From: Ilyonectria destructans
Taxonomy: Eukaryota > Ascomycota > Sordariomycetes > Hypocreales > Nectriaceae
Reading direction: 5' to 3'
Length of the DNA: 64,000 nucleotides
NCBI GenBank assembly: GCA_020740775.1
Contig: JAHEWK010000013.1
Location: 868,001-932,000 of the forward strand
Part shown: one piece after another, positions 22,918 to 34,389 of the stretch
Layout of the letters: every line of letters begins with the position of its first letter
Position numbering within the stretch: the stretch's first letter is position 1
Notes under the pieces: generated by a model
What the model saw: only the letters and a program-made list of their open reading frames with translations
The model's database searches: none
Told to the model about the DNA's origin: nothing
Program-made: the position numbers and the translations under genes

Positions 22918-25900
22918 ATGTCACGAGCGCCAAGAATCCCCGCCGCAGAGTGGGATCGTCACAAAGACCACATACATGACATGTATGTTGTTCAAGGCAA
23001 AACACTGGAAGAGCTGATCAGTTTCATGGCAAAAGATCATGGCTTTGAACCCACGTAAGTCATTCATACGTTCATGCACTCCTTTTTGCTCTTTTCCAGC
23101 CTCTATATTCACTTTGACACGAGATATTAATCTGCCAATAGCAAGGCGCAATATGTGCGCAAGTTGGATGGTTGGAACATGAGAAAGAATTTCAAAAAAG
23201 AGGAATGGGAGCATGCCAACACTCTGGTCCGGAAGCGGAAAGCGGCTGGAAAGGAGAGTGAGCTCGTCATAAGTGGAAGGGTCATCGACGGCGAGAAGCG
23301 GAGGAAGGCGCTCAACAGATACGCCGTCCTCCCAACATTCTTCCAGGCAGCTTCAAGTAAGTTGTGCCCGAAAGCTATAATGACTATCGAGGACTAACCT
23401 TCTCCAAGATGAGTTTAAGACCGACCAGATCATAGCCAAAACCCCGTCCGATTTTGGAGGAGACCTATTCATTGTGTACAACAACTTGCCCTGGTTCCGG
23501 TTTCAGGATCACGTAACGACACTAGGTACTTAGTCTCATATCTTGAACGCCCCAGAGCTAACTTAATACCATGTAGCAATCTCCGACATGCCATCTGGCA
23601 TACTCAGACCAACCACAGTCGAGCATGCTACTTCTCTAACCAAAATCGTCTTCGGAATTTCCGTGAAACATGACATGGGAGACACGGGAGCTCTTAGCGA
23701 CTTGTGCAGCGTGTTAGAGGAGAAGGTCCCCAAAAGGCAGGACGAAAACTTCAACCGCCATATCGAGAGGCTGTCACAGCCCCAACCGCTGCTCCAGGTC
23801 CTCCAGTGGGCCGTTTTTCTCTCTTCCAATGCGCTTCTCCCCAACGACGAAACGGATGCCCTGTTAAGGTGGGTCATTGCAGGTGGGCATAGACCAGTCA
23901 TGAAGCACATTCTTCACATGAGGGGACCTACAGTGATGACCTTCGCATCCAACCTCCTCTTGAGCGCCATCAGGGTTGATGACCTGGCCTTTGTCACAAT
24001 GCTCCTCGAGCAGGGCATTAGCCCAAACAGCGCGGATTCTACGTTCACCGGGAGAACTGCTCTTCAAACTGCGGTACTTTCTGCGAATTCTGGAATAGTT
24101 CAGCAACTTCTTGATCGTAGGGCTGATGTTAACGGCACTATTTATGGTCCATTCGAATATATCCCCCCCCTCAACCTCTTCTTTGCGCAAAAAGGTCAAC
24201 CTGTCCAGATTCTCAAGATGTTGATCAGAGCTGGCGCAGATGTTAATCACATCAAGTCAGGTTACCTTTCCGCGCTTCAAGCAGCTGTTTCACATCTAGA
24301 CCCAGACGTGGTTACTGTCTTACTTAAAGCTGGAGTCGACGTCAATATGCCGGTTGGAGAGAAGTACAAGGTGATATGTACTCAGACCTGGGAAAAGAGC
24401 AAAATTCCCGGAAATAGTATCTCCTTGTCGACCCTCTGCACCCCACTTAGCATCGCAGCCTCACATGGGAACAAGGAAATAGCTCGGCTGTTACTAGAGG
24501 CTGGTGCGGATATCGACGGATTGTGGTTTAGTCAAGCGGCTGCCCACAAAAGTTTGTACATGTTTGACTCTATGGATGCAAGCAACCCATGCTTAGGCAC
24601 CGAAACACCGCTACAGTTATCAGTGCGATTTGGTCACCTAGCCATGATTAAGTTCCTCTTGGACGCTGGTGCCAATCCTAATACTCGCAGCATATTTGGT
24701 TCAACCGCACTTCAAAATATCTTTGCGGGGGGGTTGCCCAAGTCTATGCGGCAGAAGGTGGCGCATTTTCTCTTGAGACGAGGGGCTACTGTCAATATCC
24801 CCGCTAGCAGGAATCTCGCCGCCATGACGCCTGTCCAAGAAGCCGCTAGATCAGGAGATATTGAGTTGCTCAGTCTCTTTGTGGACAATGGTGCTGATCT
24901 GAATGCTGCTCCTTATCATCGAGGAGGACGTACAGCCTTACAGGCTGCAGCCGAGTCTGGGGAACCGGAGATGGCCATTTTCCTTATCAACAGCGGCGCG
25001 GCCATCAACGCCGATGCTGCCGCATATGATGGTCTGACGTGTCTTCAGGCTGCTGTTTCATGCGGTAACCTGGTACTGGTCAACAAACTGCTCCAAAGGG
25101 GTGCCCGTGTCAATGCCCCAGCATCAACAGGGAGTGGACAAACAGCCCTCCAGGCCGCTGTCAAAGGAGGCTATGCAGAGATGGTCAAAACGTTACTGCA
25201 TGCTGGCGCAAATGTCAACCAGATCACCAACGGTCAAGTGGCACTCTGCTCGGCCATCGAGTATTACCACTACAACAGCTACAGCAACGACAACACCGAC
25301 AGCGACGACGATACCGACAGCAACGACAACAACGAGAGCATCTATAACATACTAATGAAAAGCGGTGCCAACCCCGATCCTATAAATGTTGAAACAACAC
25401 CCTTGGCCATTGCGGCCAGTGCTGGTCAGGCCCATCTTGTGGGTCGGCTTTTACACGCCGGGGCGAACGTCAACAGACCCTCACTCGACCCGTTCAGAAA
25501 TCCCAACATGACCCCAGGTCTGACTCCCCCACGAACACCTCTCGCCATCGCAGTTGCACACGGCCATAAAGATGTGGTTCAACTCCTGATAAACTCGGGA
25601 GCTGATTTAAATCACGTCGCGCCTGTTGGTGGAGCAAATCCTCTTCACTATGCGTTGGGCAACGACAAGTTTTCGCGTGGAATCACAAAATCACTACTCC
25701 GTGGCTCCGCTAACCCCAACAAGCCGTCAGCAACCGGGGTGTTTCCAATTCACTTAGCAGCTACATGTTTGAGCAGTAGAGATGCGGAAGTGGCAATAAA
25801 GGTACTCATCGACGCTGGGGCTGACGTAAACTCCCCATGGCGAGCTACAACAGCACTTCAGATAGTCGTTGAAAAGGGTCACGAGCGCGTTGTTGAGATG

Positions 25901-26434
25901 TTGCTAGACGCTGGGGCTGACGTCAACTCCCAGCCGGGGACTGCAACAGCACTTCAGAGAGCCGTCGAAAAGGGTCACAAGAGCCTTGTTCAGATGTTGC
26001 TTGACGGTGGGGCAGAAATCAACGCACCCGCAGCACCGAGTTTCGGTACTACCGCCTTACAAGCTGCAGTCAAGAGAGACGATCTTCCTCTCGTGCAAGA
26101 CCTCATATCTCGTGGCGCCGATGTTAACGCTCCGCCAGCCATTGATCACGGCGCAACAGCATTACAGCTCGCAGCTATAAATGGGAACATCAACATGGCT
26201 ATCTTGCTCCTTGAGAAAGATGCAGACGTGAACGCCGCACCAGCGGCTACTGGAGGACGGACGTCACTTCAGGGGGCCGCTGAACGTGGTCGTCTGGATA
26301 TGGTATACCTCTTGCTGGAGAATGATAAGAAAATGGAATCAATCGAGGAGCGGTGTCAGGATGCGGCAAGGTTTGCGGATGCAAACCACTATCCAATAAT
26401 TGCAAAGATCCTTCGAGAATGGAAAAGGCCATGA
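22918..26434 (+). CDS. Clr5-domain ankyrin-repeat protein
   Basis: Four exons (22918-23054, 23142-23356, 23409-23525, 23577-26434) give 1108 aa. The N-terminus has a Clr5 domain at about residues 8-70 (IPAAEWDRHKDHIHDMY, KAQYVRKLDGWNMRKNFK), a fungal helix-rich DNA-binding-like module. After a linker, residues of about 250-1080 are ankyrin repeats, roughly twenty, many with the consensus GxTALQxAxxxG and LLxAGADVN. One low-complexity insert of N/D/S/T interrupts the array near 25280-25340. Large Clr5-ankyrin proteins form expanded, polymorphic families in Pezizomycotina, some near incompatibility loci. The specific role is unknown. Two adjacent repeats (about 25800-25990) are almost identical at DNA level, a sign of recent duplication. 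Confidence 0.92.
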
Positions 26435-26743
26435 GGGGAAGCACATAGTCGTTTTATCTAGGGAAGCAAGGTGTAGCCATAGGGCATGGATATTCTTTAT
26501 TGAACGGAGTATACAGTATAGACAGTAATGATTTACTCATTCTATTTGAATTTACGAATAGTCGCGATTTCCTCGAACCTAGTTCTTGGCGGCAATTCCA
26601 AGCTGTGAGAACCGGGCTTTCTAACAAATTACCATCAGCATTAACAAGCGAGAACATATTTTATTCCACGGCAGGAATTTAAAATGACTAAATCAAGGCA
26701 GAAATAATCGTAATAGTACATAGATGGCTGCCGTAAACGCTCA
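26435..26743. other. convergent 3' spacer
   Basis: AT-rich, presumably the two 3' UTRs. Nothing else seen. Confidence 0.45.
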
Positions 26744-27355
26744 CTACTCAGGCAGCGCTTTAAATATGTACTTGACACACCCTGCCATAATCTCTCCACC
26801 AACACCACCATTATTACAATTCTTAAAATTGTTTTCGAATAGAGACTCACATCTCGCGTCGCTTTTTTCCCCGAGTGGCTTCCATGCATTGGCCTCTTCC
26901 ATCCTTTTCTCCTCCAACTCACAGGAATCATCCCACCCTGCCTCGAAGTGGTACTTGACGCCGCTGTTTGTGAATTCATGGTGAAGAACTGAATCACTAT
27001 CTCCCTTGACTATTTTGTAGCCTTTCACGTTCTTGCACGCTTTCTTACTGAACGTCCGAACAAGAGGGGGAGCCACGTCTTTGTGCTTGCCGAATTGGTC
27101 GGGCTTGTAGCATTTCTGCTCTCCGAGAGTCCACGGGTGCCTCTTCTCGCGGATCCTGTACGAGTACGTGCCGCAACCGACATTATAGCTGGCCGTTATT
27201 GATATTTTTCTCAAGCCACCTAGAAGGGACCAGGCATATATACCGCAATCTATAGAGCATTAGTATGGGTATCCATACTTTTGCTGGTTGTGGTAAAAAT
27301 GGGGCAACTTACTTGGACTAAAACAACCACACCCCCCACACCGTGTGTAGGGGAG
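26744..27355 (-). CDS. cysteine-rich small protein of secreted type, 5' end unresolved
   Basis: The main exon 27249-26744 encodes about 165 residues with eight cysteines and the motif CNNGGVGG near the C-terminus, which recurs in small secreted proteins of fungi. An upstream exon (27355-27313, ending PYTRCGGCGCFSP) fits in phase and has a CTTAG acceptor, so at least one more 5' exon with the start codon and probably a signal peptide is missing from my model. Even cysteine number, small size, charged surface and lack of membrane helices favour an extracellular, disulphide-bonded protein. An effector role is possible but only inferred. A broken remnant is the alternative. Confidence 0.5.
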
Positions 27356-29748
27356 CTAAGATAGATAAGAGCTTTTCGTAATCTGGCCAAAGTTAAGCCC
27401 TCCAACAGGAATTGCTCGACGACCAGATCATCTAAAAATAAGGAGAAATATGAGAGAACATGACCATGTCCCTAGCAGTAGGGAGCATTGAAGTTTGAGG
27501 GGGAAAGAATAGAATTGCTGGCCGTAGAGGCATCTGGCACTGAGACCCAAAATCCAAGATGAAACATGCAAGACCTAAAAACCGATGCCCCTCTATCAAT
27601 GACTGCGAGGGATCGAGCCCTAATATATCTCTCTGCCCAGCTAGCTAGGGCCCTAGTCATAGTCCCCCAGGATGTTACTGCGGTCCAACACAGAAGATTG
27701 TGGTTCAAAGATATCTATTAGTCATGGTCCAGTAGGCTATTGTTGTGTTCCTCTAATCTTCTACCACCGCTGCTCCTATCATGACCATTTTCGCAATACC
27801 ACTAAGACTACCACGCCGTCACACTGGCTTTACTAGATAATCCCAACTATAATTGAACCATTACATATGTTGGAGCTAATCCTTGCATCTAGACATATGA
27901 TATGAATCATGTCTCGAGCTGATGTCAACACTCCAGTAGGCTTAATCTTGTACTTCGGACGGACGTTTGGAACAGCCCACAAGTGATTGGGGTCAATCCA
28001 ATATCCATATCCATTATACTGATCATTTGAACAATGTTAACCGTTAAGATCATGCATGTTCGAAGACCCAAATATCATGCATGATTCTCAACAGTTTTGA
28101 GGGCGTCAATAAGGAAGAGAAAGTCTTGAGATACCTACCCTCGAGGCCTTGCCTGTTTTACAACTTCTGTGATGAATTTGATGCCGAGTCACAAATGCTT
28201 TATACTCCGTACTGTCCATACACGATTTATACCTCTTAGTCGCCAGTACACCATGCTTGGCAAATTATCGAGACATGGTAGCCTCGGGCTGTGCTTCGGT
28301 ACAACCCCACCCGGCGAACAATAAAAGGTTAGTGTAATAGCATTGTAACCCGGCTTGCCCGGGACCTGTGGTGGGAGGTGGCGCGTTGATGCTGGATGTG
28401 ATGGGGCTCTTCTCAAACTCAGTCATCCGGCGAACTGTAAAGGATTAGTGTAGTAGCATCGTAGCCCGGGTTTCCTGGAACCTGCGGCGAGGTGAATATG
28501 ATAACTTAGGGTAATGCTCAAATTGAGTTATTCGGCGACCCGTTACAGCTCATGATGTTTCCGGCGAGCTCAAAACAGTAAGTGGACCTCGCGCAATGAT
28601 ACGAGTCATCGTGGAACAGCAAGACCGTCACTCAGCTATGATCTACGCACCGGAAACGAAACCTCAACTAGAGGACTAAAATTCTACAGTTTTAATATCT
28701 TTAGCTATTTTAATTTATGTAGCCAATAGCTTAATTCAGACTTATAATATCGGGCTTCGGGATTTATCAGTTACCTGCCGCCCGCCTTTAGTTGATTCCA
28801 TCTACAGACCCAACAGCTTGTTTCAGGCCCACATTGCCAAGCTTCAAGACTTCTCTGTTACCTGCCGTCGGCTGTATAGACCCCAGTCTTCTCGTGCCGA
28901 AACCGAAACCGAAACCGATCCGCGTCCCTAAAAAGGCCGCTATTCCCTTCGAAGTAGCAGATTTAATATTAAAACTACAAATACGGGTCAACCGATCCAA
29001 CGCTGAGTTATATAGAGTCTTATGAGGTACCGTTCTGCACTAAGTCTCCAGGGGTAAAGTTGCCAAGGAAATATCGGTTTTTGGCCACTTTATTGGTTGA
29101 GCTTATCGGTTGCTCTGGACTGCCAATATTCCAAACGAAACCAATAACTGGTTGCTATAAATACAGCGTCCTCTGCTATACATATAGGGAGTTACTCACT
29201 ATAATATAGCAGCCTCTACGCCTTTTCGAAGGTTGTAGGTTGGATTCCAGCCTTAGCACTAAGGACGAATGCCGTAGTCAACGTGATCGACACAAAATTT
29301 AGGAGACTCATCGTGATAAAGATTAAAGTCGTCAACATACAGCCATTTGCCGGTCACGAAGACAGAACAGGTGGGGTATGAATAGAGGGCAACTTGCCCG
29401 CGTGTCATTCTATTTAAAGGGCGCGGTCAAGGCCTGTTAGCCGCAGGGCCAGGAAAGCTCAAGCCCGGTCACTGTGCAATTGGCCTATGGTCTACCAATC
29501 AACGAAAGATGTGTGTATGGGAGGAAATAAGCTTCAAGACAACTGTTAAAACACCCGCTATCCACTTTCCTTGACACAGTAAGAGATAGTGAGCTTAGGA
29601 AAGCTTTGCTCTGCAATCCCCAGCAACGATCCTCAGATCATTGTATCCACTATACGAGAATTGAAGCCCAACCTGACACTTCCACTTTACCAAACGCCAG
29701 GGTGACGGACACCCTCAAGAGGCTTAAGCATTAGCGAGGGGGAAAGAA
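27356..29748. other. 2.4 kb accessory spacer with degenerate repeats
   Basis: No supportable gene. Short frames at 27472-27708 and 28788-29025 resemble nothing known. A diverged tandem repeat lies at 28311-28560. Confidence 0.5.
28311..28560. repeat. diverged tandem repeat, about 116-bp period
   Basis: Copy 1 starts at 28311 (CCGGCGAACAATAAAAGG) and copy 2 at 28427 (CCGGCGAACTGTAAAGGA). Both continue with TTAGTGTARTAGCATYGTARCCCGG and an ACCTG-G-GG-G-GGTG tail. A weaker third copy starts near 28532 (TCGGCGACCCGTTACAG). Most of the differences I read are transitions. Confidence 0.7.
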
Positions 29749-30629
29749 CTAGCAAACAAAGCCACCATCAACTGGGATAATAGTCCCAGTTATATACGAT
29801 GCCTCATCACTAAGCAAAAATGCCACGAGGTTTGCGACCTCGGCAGGCTGTCCGGCTCGACCGAGCGCGGTTGCTTCGCAAGGTCCCAAGTCACCAGGGG
29901 CGAGGTTCAAATTCTGGATCGTTTTGACCGTCATAGGTGTATCTATGAAGCCGCTATCATGCTCAAATTAGTTTATACCCTGTTGAAGGATAATTCTTAA
30001 ACTTACGGAGCCACAGCATTGACCCTAATATTCTTTTTGCCCACTTCCTTTGCCACAGCCTTGGTTACACCAGCGACACCATGCTTGCTGGCAGTGTAAA
30101 CAGCTCCGCCTGCAAACCCCATGAGGCCCGAAGCACTGCAGGCGTTCACTATTGCCGCTCCAGATACCATATGCCGTAATTGGGCCCGCATACAGTTGAC
30201 AATTCCACGCAAATTGACATCCATGAGAAAATCATATGAACTGTCGTCTAGTTCATGAATTCCTTCGGCGCCAATCTTTGCATTTGTCACACCTGCAAAG
30301 TTGACTGCCCCATGGAGGCCACCAAGCCCTGAGATCGTAGAGGCGATCCATGCGTCAACCTCTGAACTCTTTCTAACGTCCAGGACAGTTGTTAGGAGAG
30401 TTTGTTCTCCAAGCTCTTTCAGCTGTAAGTTGGCAGATTGAAGGTTTGCCTCATGGACGTCGGCAATCGAAAGAAGTGCACCTTGCTTCATGAGCTTCTT
30501 GGCGATTGCAAGCCCCATTCCGGGTGCAGCGCCTACGTGAAACAATTAGTAAACCAGTCACCAAGATAAGATGGCAGTAAGTCCGCCCTTACCTGTGATG
30601 GCGATGATCTTTCCCGAGAGTGGCGCCAT
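29749..30629 (-). CDS. FabG-like short-chain dehydrogenase/reductase
   Basis: Three exons (30629-30593, 30532-30007, 29953-29749) give 255 aa, the classic SDR length. The cofactor motif TGAAPGMG spans intron 1, NFAGVT stands at the NNAG position, the catalytic Ser is in ACSASG and the Tyr/Lys pair in YTASK. APGFIDTPM crosses intron 2, and the C-terminus [14 protein letters not shown] is typical of 3-oxoacyl-ACP-reductase-like enzymes. The substrate is unknown. The gene is divergent to the ABM-domain gene 1.1 kb away, a pairing often seen in polyketide or quinone metabolism, but no core synthase is present here. Confidence 0.92.
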
Positions 30630-31772
30630 CCTTATGTTTCCTGAATTAGTGGCTTGTTCAAAAAGGTGAAAGAAGGTATGCCTAATTTGAGTGATAATGT
30701 TGGTCGGGTATCTGAAATGCCACAAAGGGGCTACTACTTATAGCCACACAAAACTAGATTTAGAAGCAACATCCCTTTGATCTACCTCGGTCGTGTGACT
30801 TGAATATAGTGCCACACGCGTTCCCCCAAGCACGTAGACGATATTCGGCGTGGAGTCAAGGTCGGCAGCTCAGAAATTCCCTAACTCCACGGCTGCATCC
30901 AAGTGGGCCACCCAGAGCGGACGTTTGACACGCGCTGCTCTAAGGGTGGGAGTGTGGTTCCCAGCTTGGCAGTGGTGACAGACAGGCATTTTCCGCACAT
31001 TTTCCGCACACTTCCCGCACACTTCCCGCAAGCGGCGGTACGACAACGACTTCATTCATAAGGCACCTTCAAAGTGAATTTTATGACTTGGGCATCTGAA
31101 TAGAGCTGCCTGGTATAAGTCACTGTATACGCAATCGCGGACCAACTATTTTGCGGGGTTACAACAGCAATGAAACAGTAACTACTGACAAAGAGACCAA
31201 TCCCCGCGAGGTACTCCTCTAATAATACCCTTTCTTAACCTTGGTGAAACCTTGACTTATCCTCATTCGTTTCTTGTATGAAAAAGTATTTACTCTCTTT
31301 AAAGTGACCCGATTATAAGTTGTAGCGGTGGCATTTCCCTTGTCCTGAAGCTTAATTAAAGCTTAATACTATTAATAATAGCCAACTAGCATACAGTGGA
31401 GCCCGAGAAATCTGCACCTTTGACGGATATAAGACTTATTCGGACCCGATAACATTTCGGAGCCCGCCAACATTCCGGAGCCCGCTAACATTTCTGAACT
31501 CGATGATATGGCCGCGGATTTCTGTGCGGAGCGGAAAGAAGCTGAGACTATCCAAAGTCCGCAGGTGTAAAGAGAGAACTACAGAAAGGTATAAGAAGAC
31601 TCCTCTGGCTTCCCCATCCAGCCAGCAATCAATACACCCACCAACCACTCACACTATCACATCTCCCCGTCGTGAGCATTTCTTCCTGCTACCATTTGAC
31701 AGCAGGTGATTTGCCGCCAGTTGTGTTTCCCCCCAACTTATCGTATTTATCCGTCATTTTACAAATACAAAC
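30630..31772. other. divergent spacer with short direct repeats
   Basis: No gene. Two short direct-repeat groups are visible: TTTCCGCACA/CTTCCCGCACA around 30985-31030, and GGAGCCCG-CAACATTYYGGAG around 31450-31495. Confidence 0.5.
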
Positions 31773-32137
31773 ATGGGAATCGAGCTGCCTAGTATCCCCG
31801 ATGGGGAGTTTATTATCATTGGAACGGTAAATATCAGTCCACTAAGCCCTTTCAGCAGTACTCTAATGGCCGGTGCTAGGTCTACGCAAAACCTGAATAT
31901 CTTGATGAAATCAAGCATCTCATGCGCCGTTCCCTCCAGTTGGCAGAGTCGGAACCTGGTGTTCTGGACCTCGTAGTCAGTTACCACCCTGACGATCCGA
32001 CAACATTCTACGCCTATGAGCGATACACTAGCCGAGAGGCATACGAGAAGCACACTGCGTCCAAGGAGTTTCTGGAGTTTTCTAATTGCGATTTTTTTGC
32101 ACGCCCGCCATTTATCAAGGTTACGCAAAAGATTTAG
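31773..32137 (+). CDS. small ABM-domain (antibiotic biosynthesis monooxygenase-like) protein
   Basis: Two exons (31773-31826, 31880-32137) give 103 aa, one ferredoxin-like ABM domain. FIIIGTVYAKPEYLDEIKHL crosses the intron and forms the first strand and helix. EPGVLDLVVSYHPDD and TFYAYERYTSREAYEKH follow the family pattern of strand, strand, helix, and KVTQKI is the last strand. Members are cofactor-free monooxygenases, haem-degrading enzymes or unknown dimers; which of these this is cannot be read here. No signal peptide, so cytosolic. Confidence 0.85.
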
Positions 32138-33435
32138 CTACGGCCGCAAGGAGGAGAATATCAGCTGTAGAGCCAGCGTGGAGTTCACAAGTATATGAGA
32201 AGAATAAACTCCCAATTAAGCTATCCACTGAAACCACGTCTCGATGTCGAGCAGCCAAATGCTATGAGGACCAGTTACTATTGTAAAATCTAAAGTCTTG
32301 CCGAGCCAGGTGACGTCGAAATTACATTCCCGATGGGTGGGTCGTACAGCCGAATTGATCCGGGAAAGGAGCGACCCCATCCTAAAACAAGTCTTGACCA
32401 CCCACAGAAGCTTCTAGTGCTCGCCAACCTACGTGTTCTAAATATTTTGACTTAATTAAAGCAATGAGAGCGTCAGACTTTAATCTTGTGATGGGACGGA
32501 AATACACACTAAGTCAGGTGCTACACGTGCCAGGTGCCCCTGGTGTAAGCGACGGCATTTACCGGAGGCAGTATGGTACAGAGAGTACGATGAAATCAAA
32601 TCTATGGTGCCGTTTTTTGACAAAGTATGTCAATTCACTTTATCAAACTATGGATTCATTCTAATCGCTATTATGACTAGAATTCTTACTATCCTCACTG
32701 GGTCAGTGATAGCAACAACAATTACCCAACTCCGTATCCGAGACTTGGTCATCGCCCTGCTGGAGAGGATTTTCCCTAAGCCTTCCCTGCAAGGGGGTTG
32801 TTATCTGTTCACTCGCTAATAGAGAAATTCAATAAACCTCACGCGCTTCCTCAAACGCCATGCAAGCTTCGTCTCATAATACTATGGTCCTTAAGACAAG
32901 AAGTCATCTTCTAACGACCAAAAATGGACACCGAGCTTGGAAGCTGTTCGAACGACAACCCGGTTTGCATTGGCCACGTGCCGCTTGGATGCAATCAAAC
33001 CAGGGAGATGAGCTTAAACACATATTCCCAGGAGCGTCTCCTGGTCTGCCTCGCGAGATTTCGTCAGCCGATTTTCCTCCTACGCGAGCTGGCCGGACTG
33101 ATGGCCGGGAAGGGAATCTTCCTCGCTTCAACTTATTGCTACACACGACGCTATGACGATTCCACATTATGATCAGCTCCTCAATGAATCCTGTGCCAAG
33201 AAGAAGAATTTTCTTGCAATAGTAACGGCAGGACAGGTTGCATTTAGCTCCCAAGACGATCGGCCGATTTCGCTCGAACGGAAGCCTCAGTAGATGTAGT
33301 CCAGCAAATTATGTGTAGAATTCAGACTATGAGAATGTCGTCACGCAATCCAACTTGCTTGGTGGCCTTTCCGTTCTTGACCCTGAGTGCTATTCTAACA
33401 TATCAATTCCGAAGCTTCTAGTTGAATTCAAGAAA
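32138..33435. other. 1.3 kb spacer, no gene seen
   Basis: Several short overlapping frames exist between 32460 and 33254 but none has a recognisable domain, good splice signals or extended codon bias. Confidence 0.45.
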
Positions 33436-34389
33436 TTATCTTGCCGCCAGCATGCCCACAACTTGGTCCGTCAGCCTCTCCACCATGTCCAACCCAGGAT
33501 CATGATCTGGATTAACTTCAGCAACAGTTAATCCTTTGACCTTTTTGCTACCCAAAAACACTTTCAACGCTCGCATCATCTCCTCAAACATCACTCCCGT
33601 GAAATTCGGAACGTTTGCCAGTGGAAACGTCCCCGGGTCGATCGAGTCGACGTCAAGATGCACCATAATGATGTCAACCTTGTCCTCGAGATACTTGAGG
33701 GCTTCCCTCGCGCGCTGTTCTGGTTCACGCGCCACTGATGCTGAGCTGACAATCTTGTAGTTGTTGTCGAAGAGATACGCAAAGTGCTCAGGCTTGTTTC
33801 CCGGCAAGGACATGTTTGTGCCGAAAAATACGGTGTTGGAGGCGTCACAGACGGGCTCGCCAGAGGGCTGCGAGAATTGCTCCATGCTCTTCAACGCACC
33901 GGGTAGTCGTATTAGATGCGCCATGTTCATGCCTGCAAACGTCCCGATAGAGCTAGGATCCGTGGGGGACGTAAGGTCGGTGTCGGCGTCAATATAGATG
34001 AGGCCGACGCGTTTTGGAGGGGACTGTGTGCCCGCATGCTTCCAGAACGAGGAGAGAATCGCCGGCAGCATGCAGCACTCGCCTCCAAGTATGAGTTGAA
34101 AGGGTGGTTGAACAGAAGAGCCGAGGTTTTGGGAGATGGCGTGACGGACGCTTTTGCAGACTGAGACGTTGACGCATTCGTTGCGAACGCCGCCTGGAGC
34201 AAAGGTTGCTGCTGAGAATGTTGCGGGATACTCCAGTGCATGGTTCTCTGAGACGGATAGGCCTGCGTCTCGCAGCTTGCTGATTATTCCCACATCTTGG
34301 AAGGCTTGCGGCGCTTTGGATTTGCCTGGGATAATGGAGCCGCAATCCGCGGGCACATAGGTGACTGAGATTGAGTGTGGGGTTGCCAT
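33436..34389 (-). CDS. arginase/ureohydrolase-fold protein with altered metal site
   Basis: A single exon encodes 317 aa, normal for the family. Fold landmarks are in order: LILGGECCMLP (usually GGDH), IYIDADTDL (usually DAHxD), MVHLDVDSIDPG (the DxDxxDP motif) and LTVAEVNPDHDPG. The two aspartates of LDVDSIDP and those of DADTD are kept. Both histidine positions that help bind the dimanganese centre in arginase are replaced, by Cys and Asp. The family hydrolyses guanidino or formimino groups. Whether this member is active is open. It might use another metal arrangement or have lost activity. The sequence is otherwise intact, with no stop or frameshift. Confidence 0.88.
   Translation of the reverse strand: MATPHSISVTYVPADCGSIIPGKSKAPQAFQDVGIISKLRDAGLSVSENHALEYPATFSAATFAPGGVRNECVNVSVCKSVRHAISQNLGSSVQPPFQLILGGECCMLPAILSSFWKHAGTQSPPKRVGLIYIDADTDLTSPTDPSSIGTFAGMNMAHLIRLPGALKSMEQFSQPSGEPVCDASNTVFFGTNMSLPGNKPEHFAYLFDNNYKIVSSASVAREPEQRAREALKYLEDKVDIIMVHLDVDSIDPGTFPLANVPNFTGVMFEEMMRALKVFLGSKKVKGLTVAEVNPDHDPGLDMVERLTDQVVGMLAAR

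Noticed and set aside
27472..27708. 78-aa minus frame as the missing first exon of the cysteine-rich gene
   Set aside because: No signal-peptide character and no clear splice path to the main exon.
29215..29260. Possible tRNA T-arm (GGTTGGATTCCAGCC)
   Set aside because: The loop is only five bases and no anticodon arm or acceptor stem fits.
32460..33254. Possible small genes in the spacer before the arginase-fold gene
   Set aside because: Short competing frames on both strands without recognisable motifs or consistent introns.
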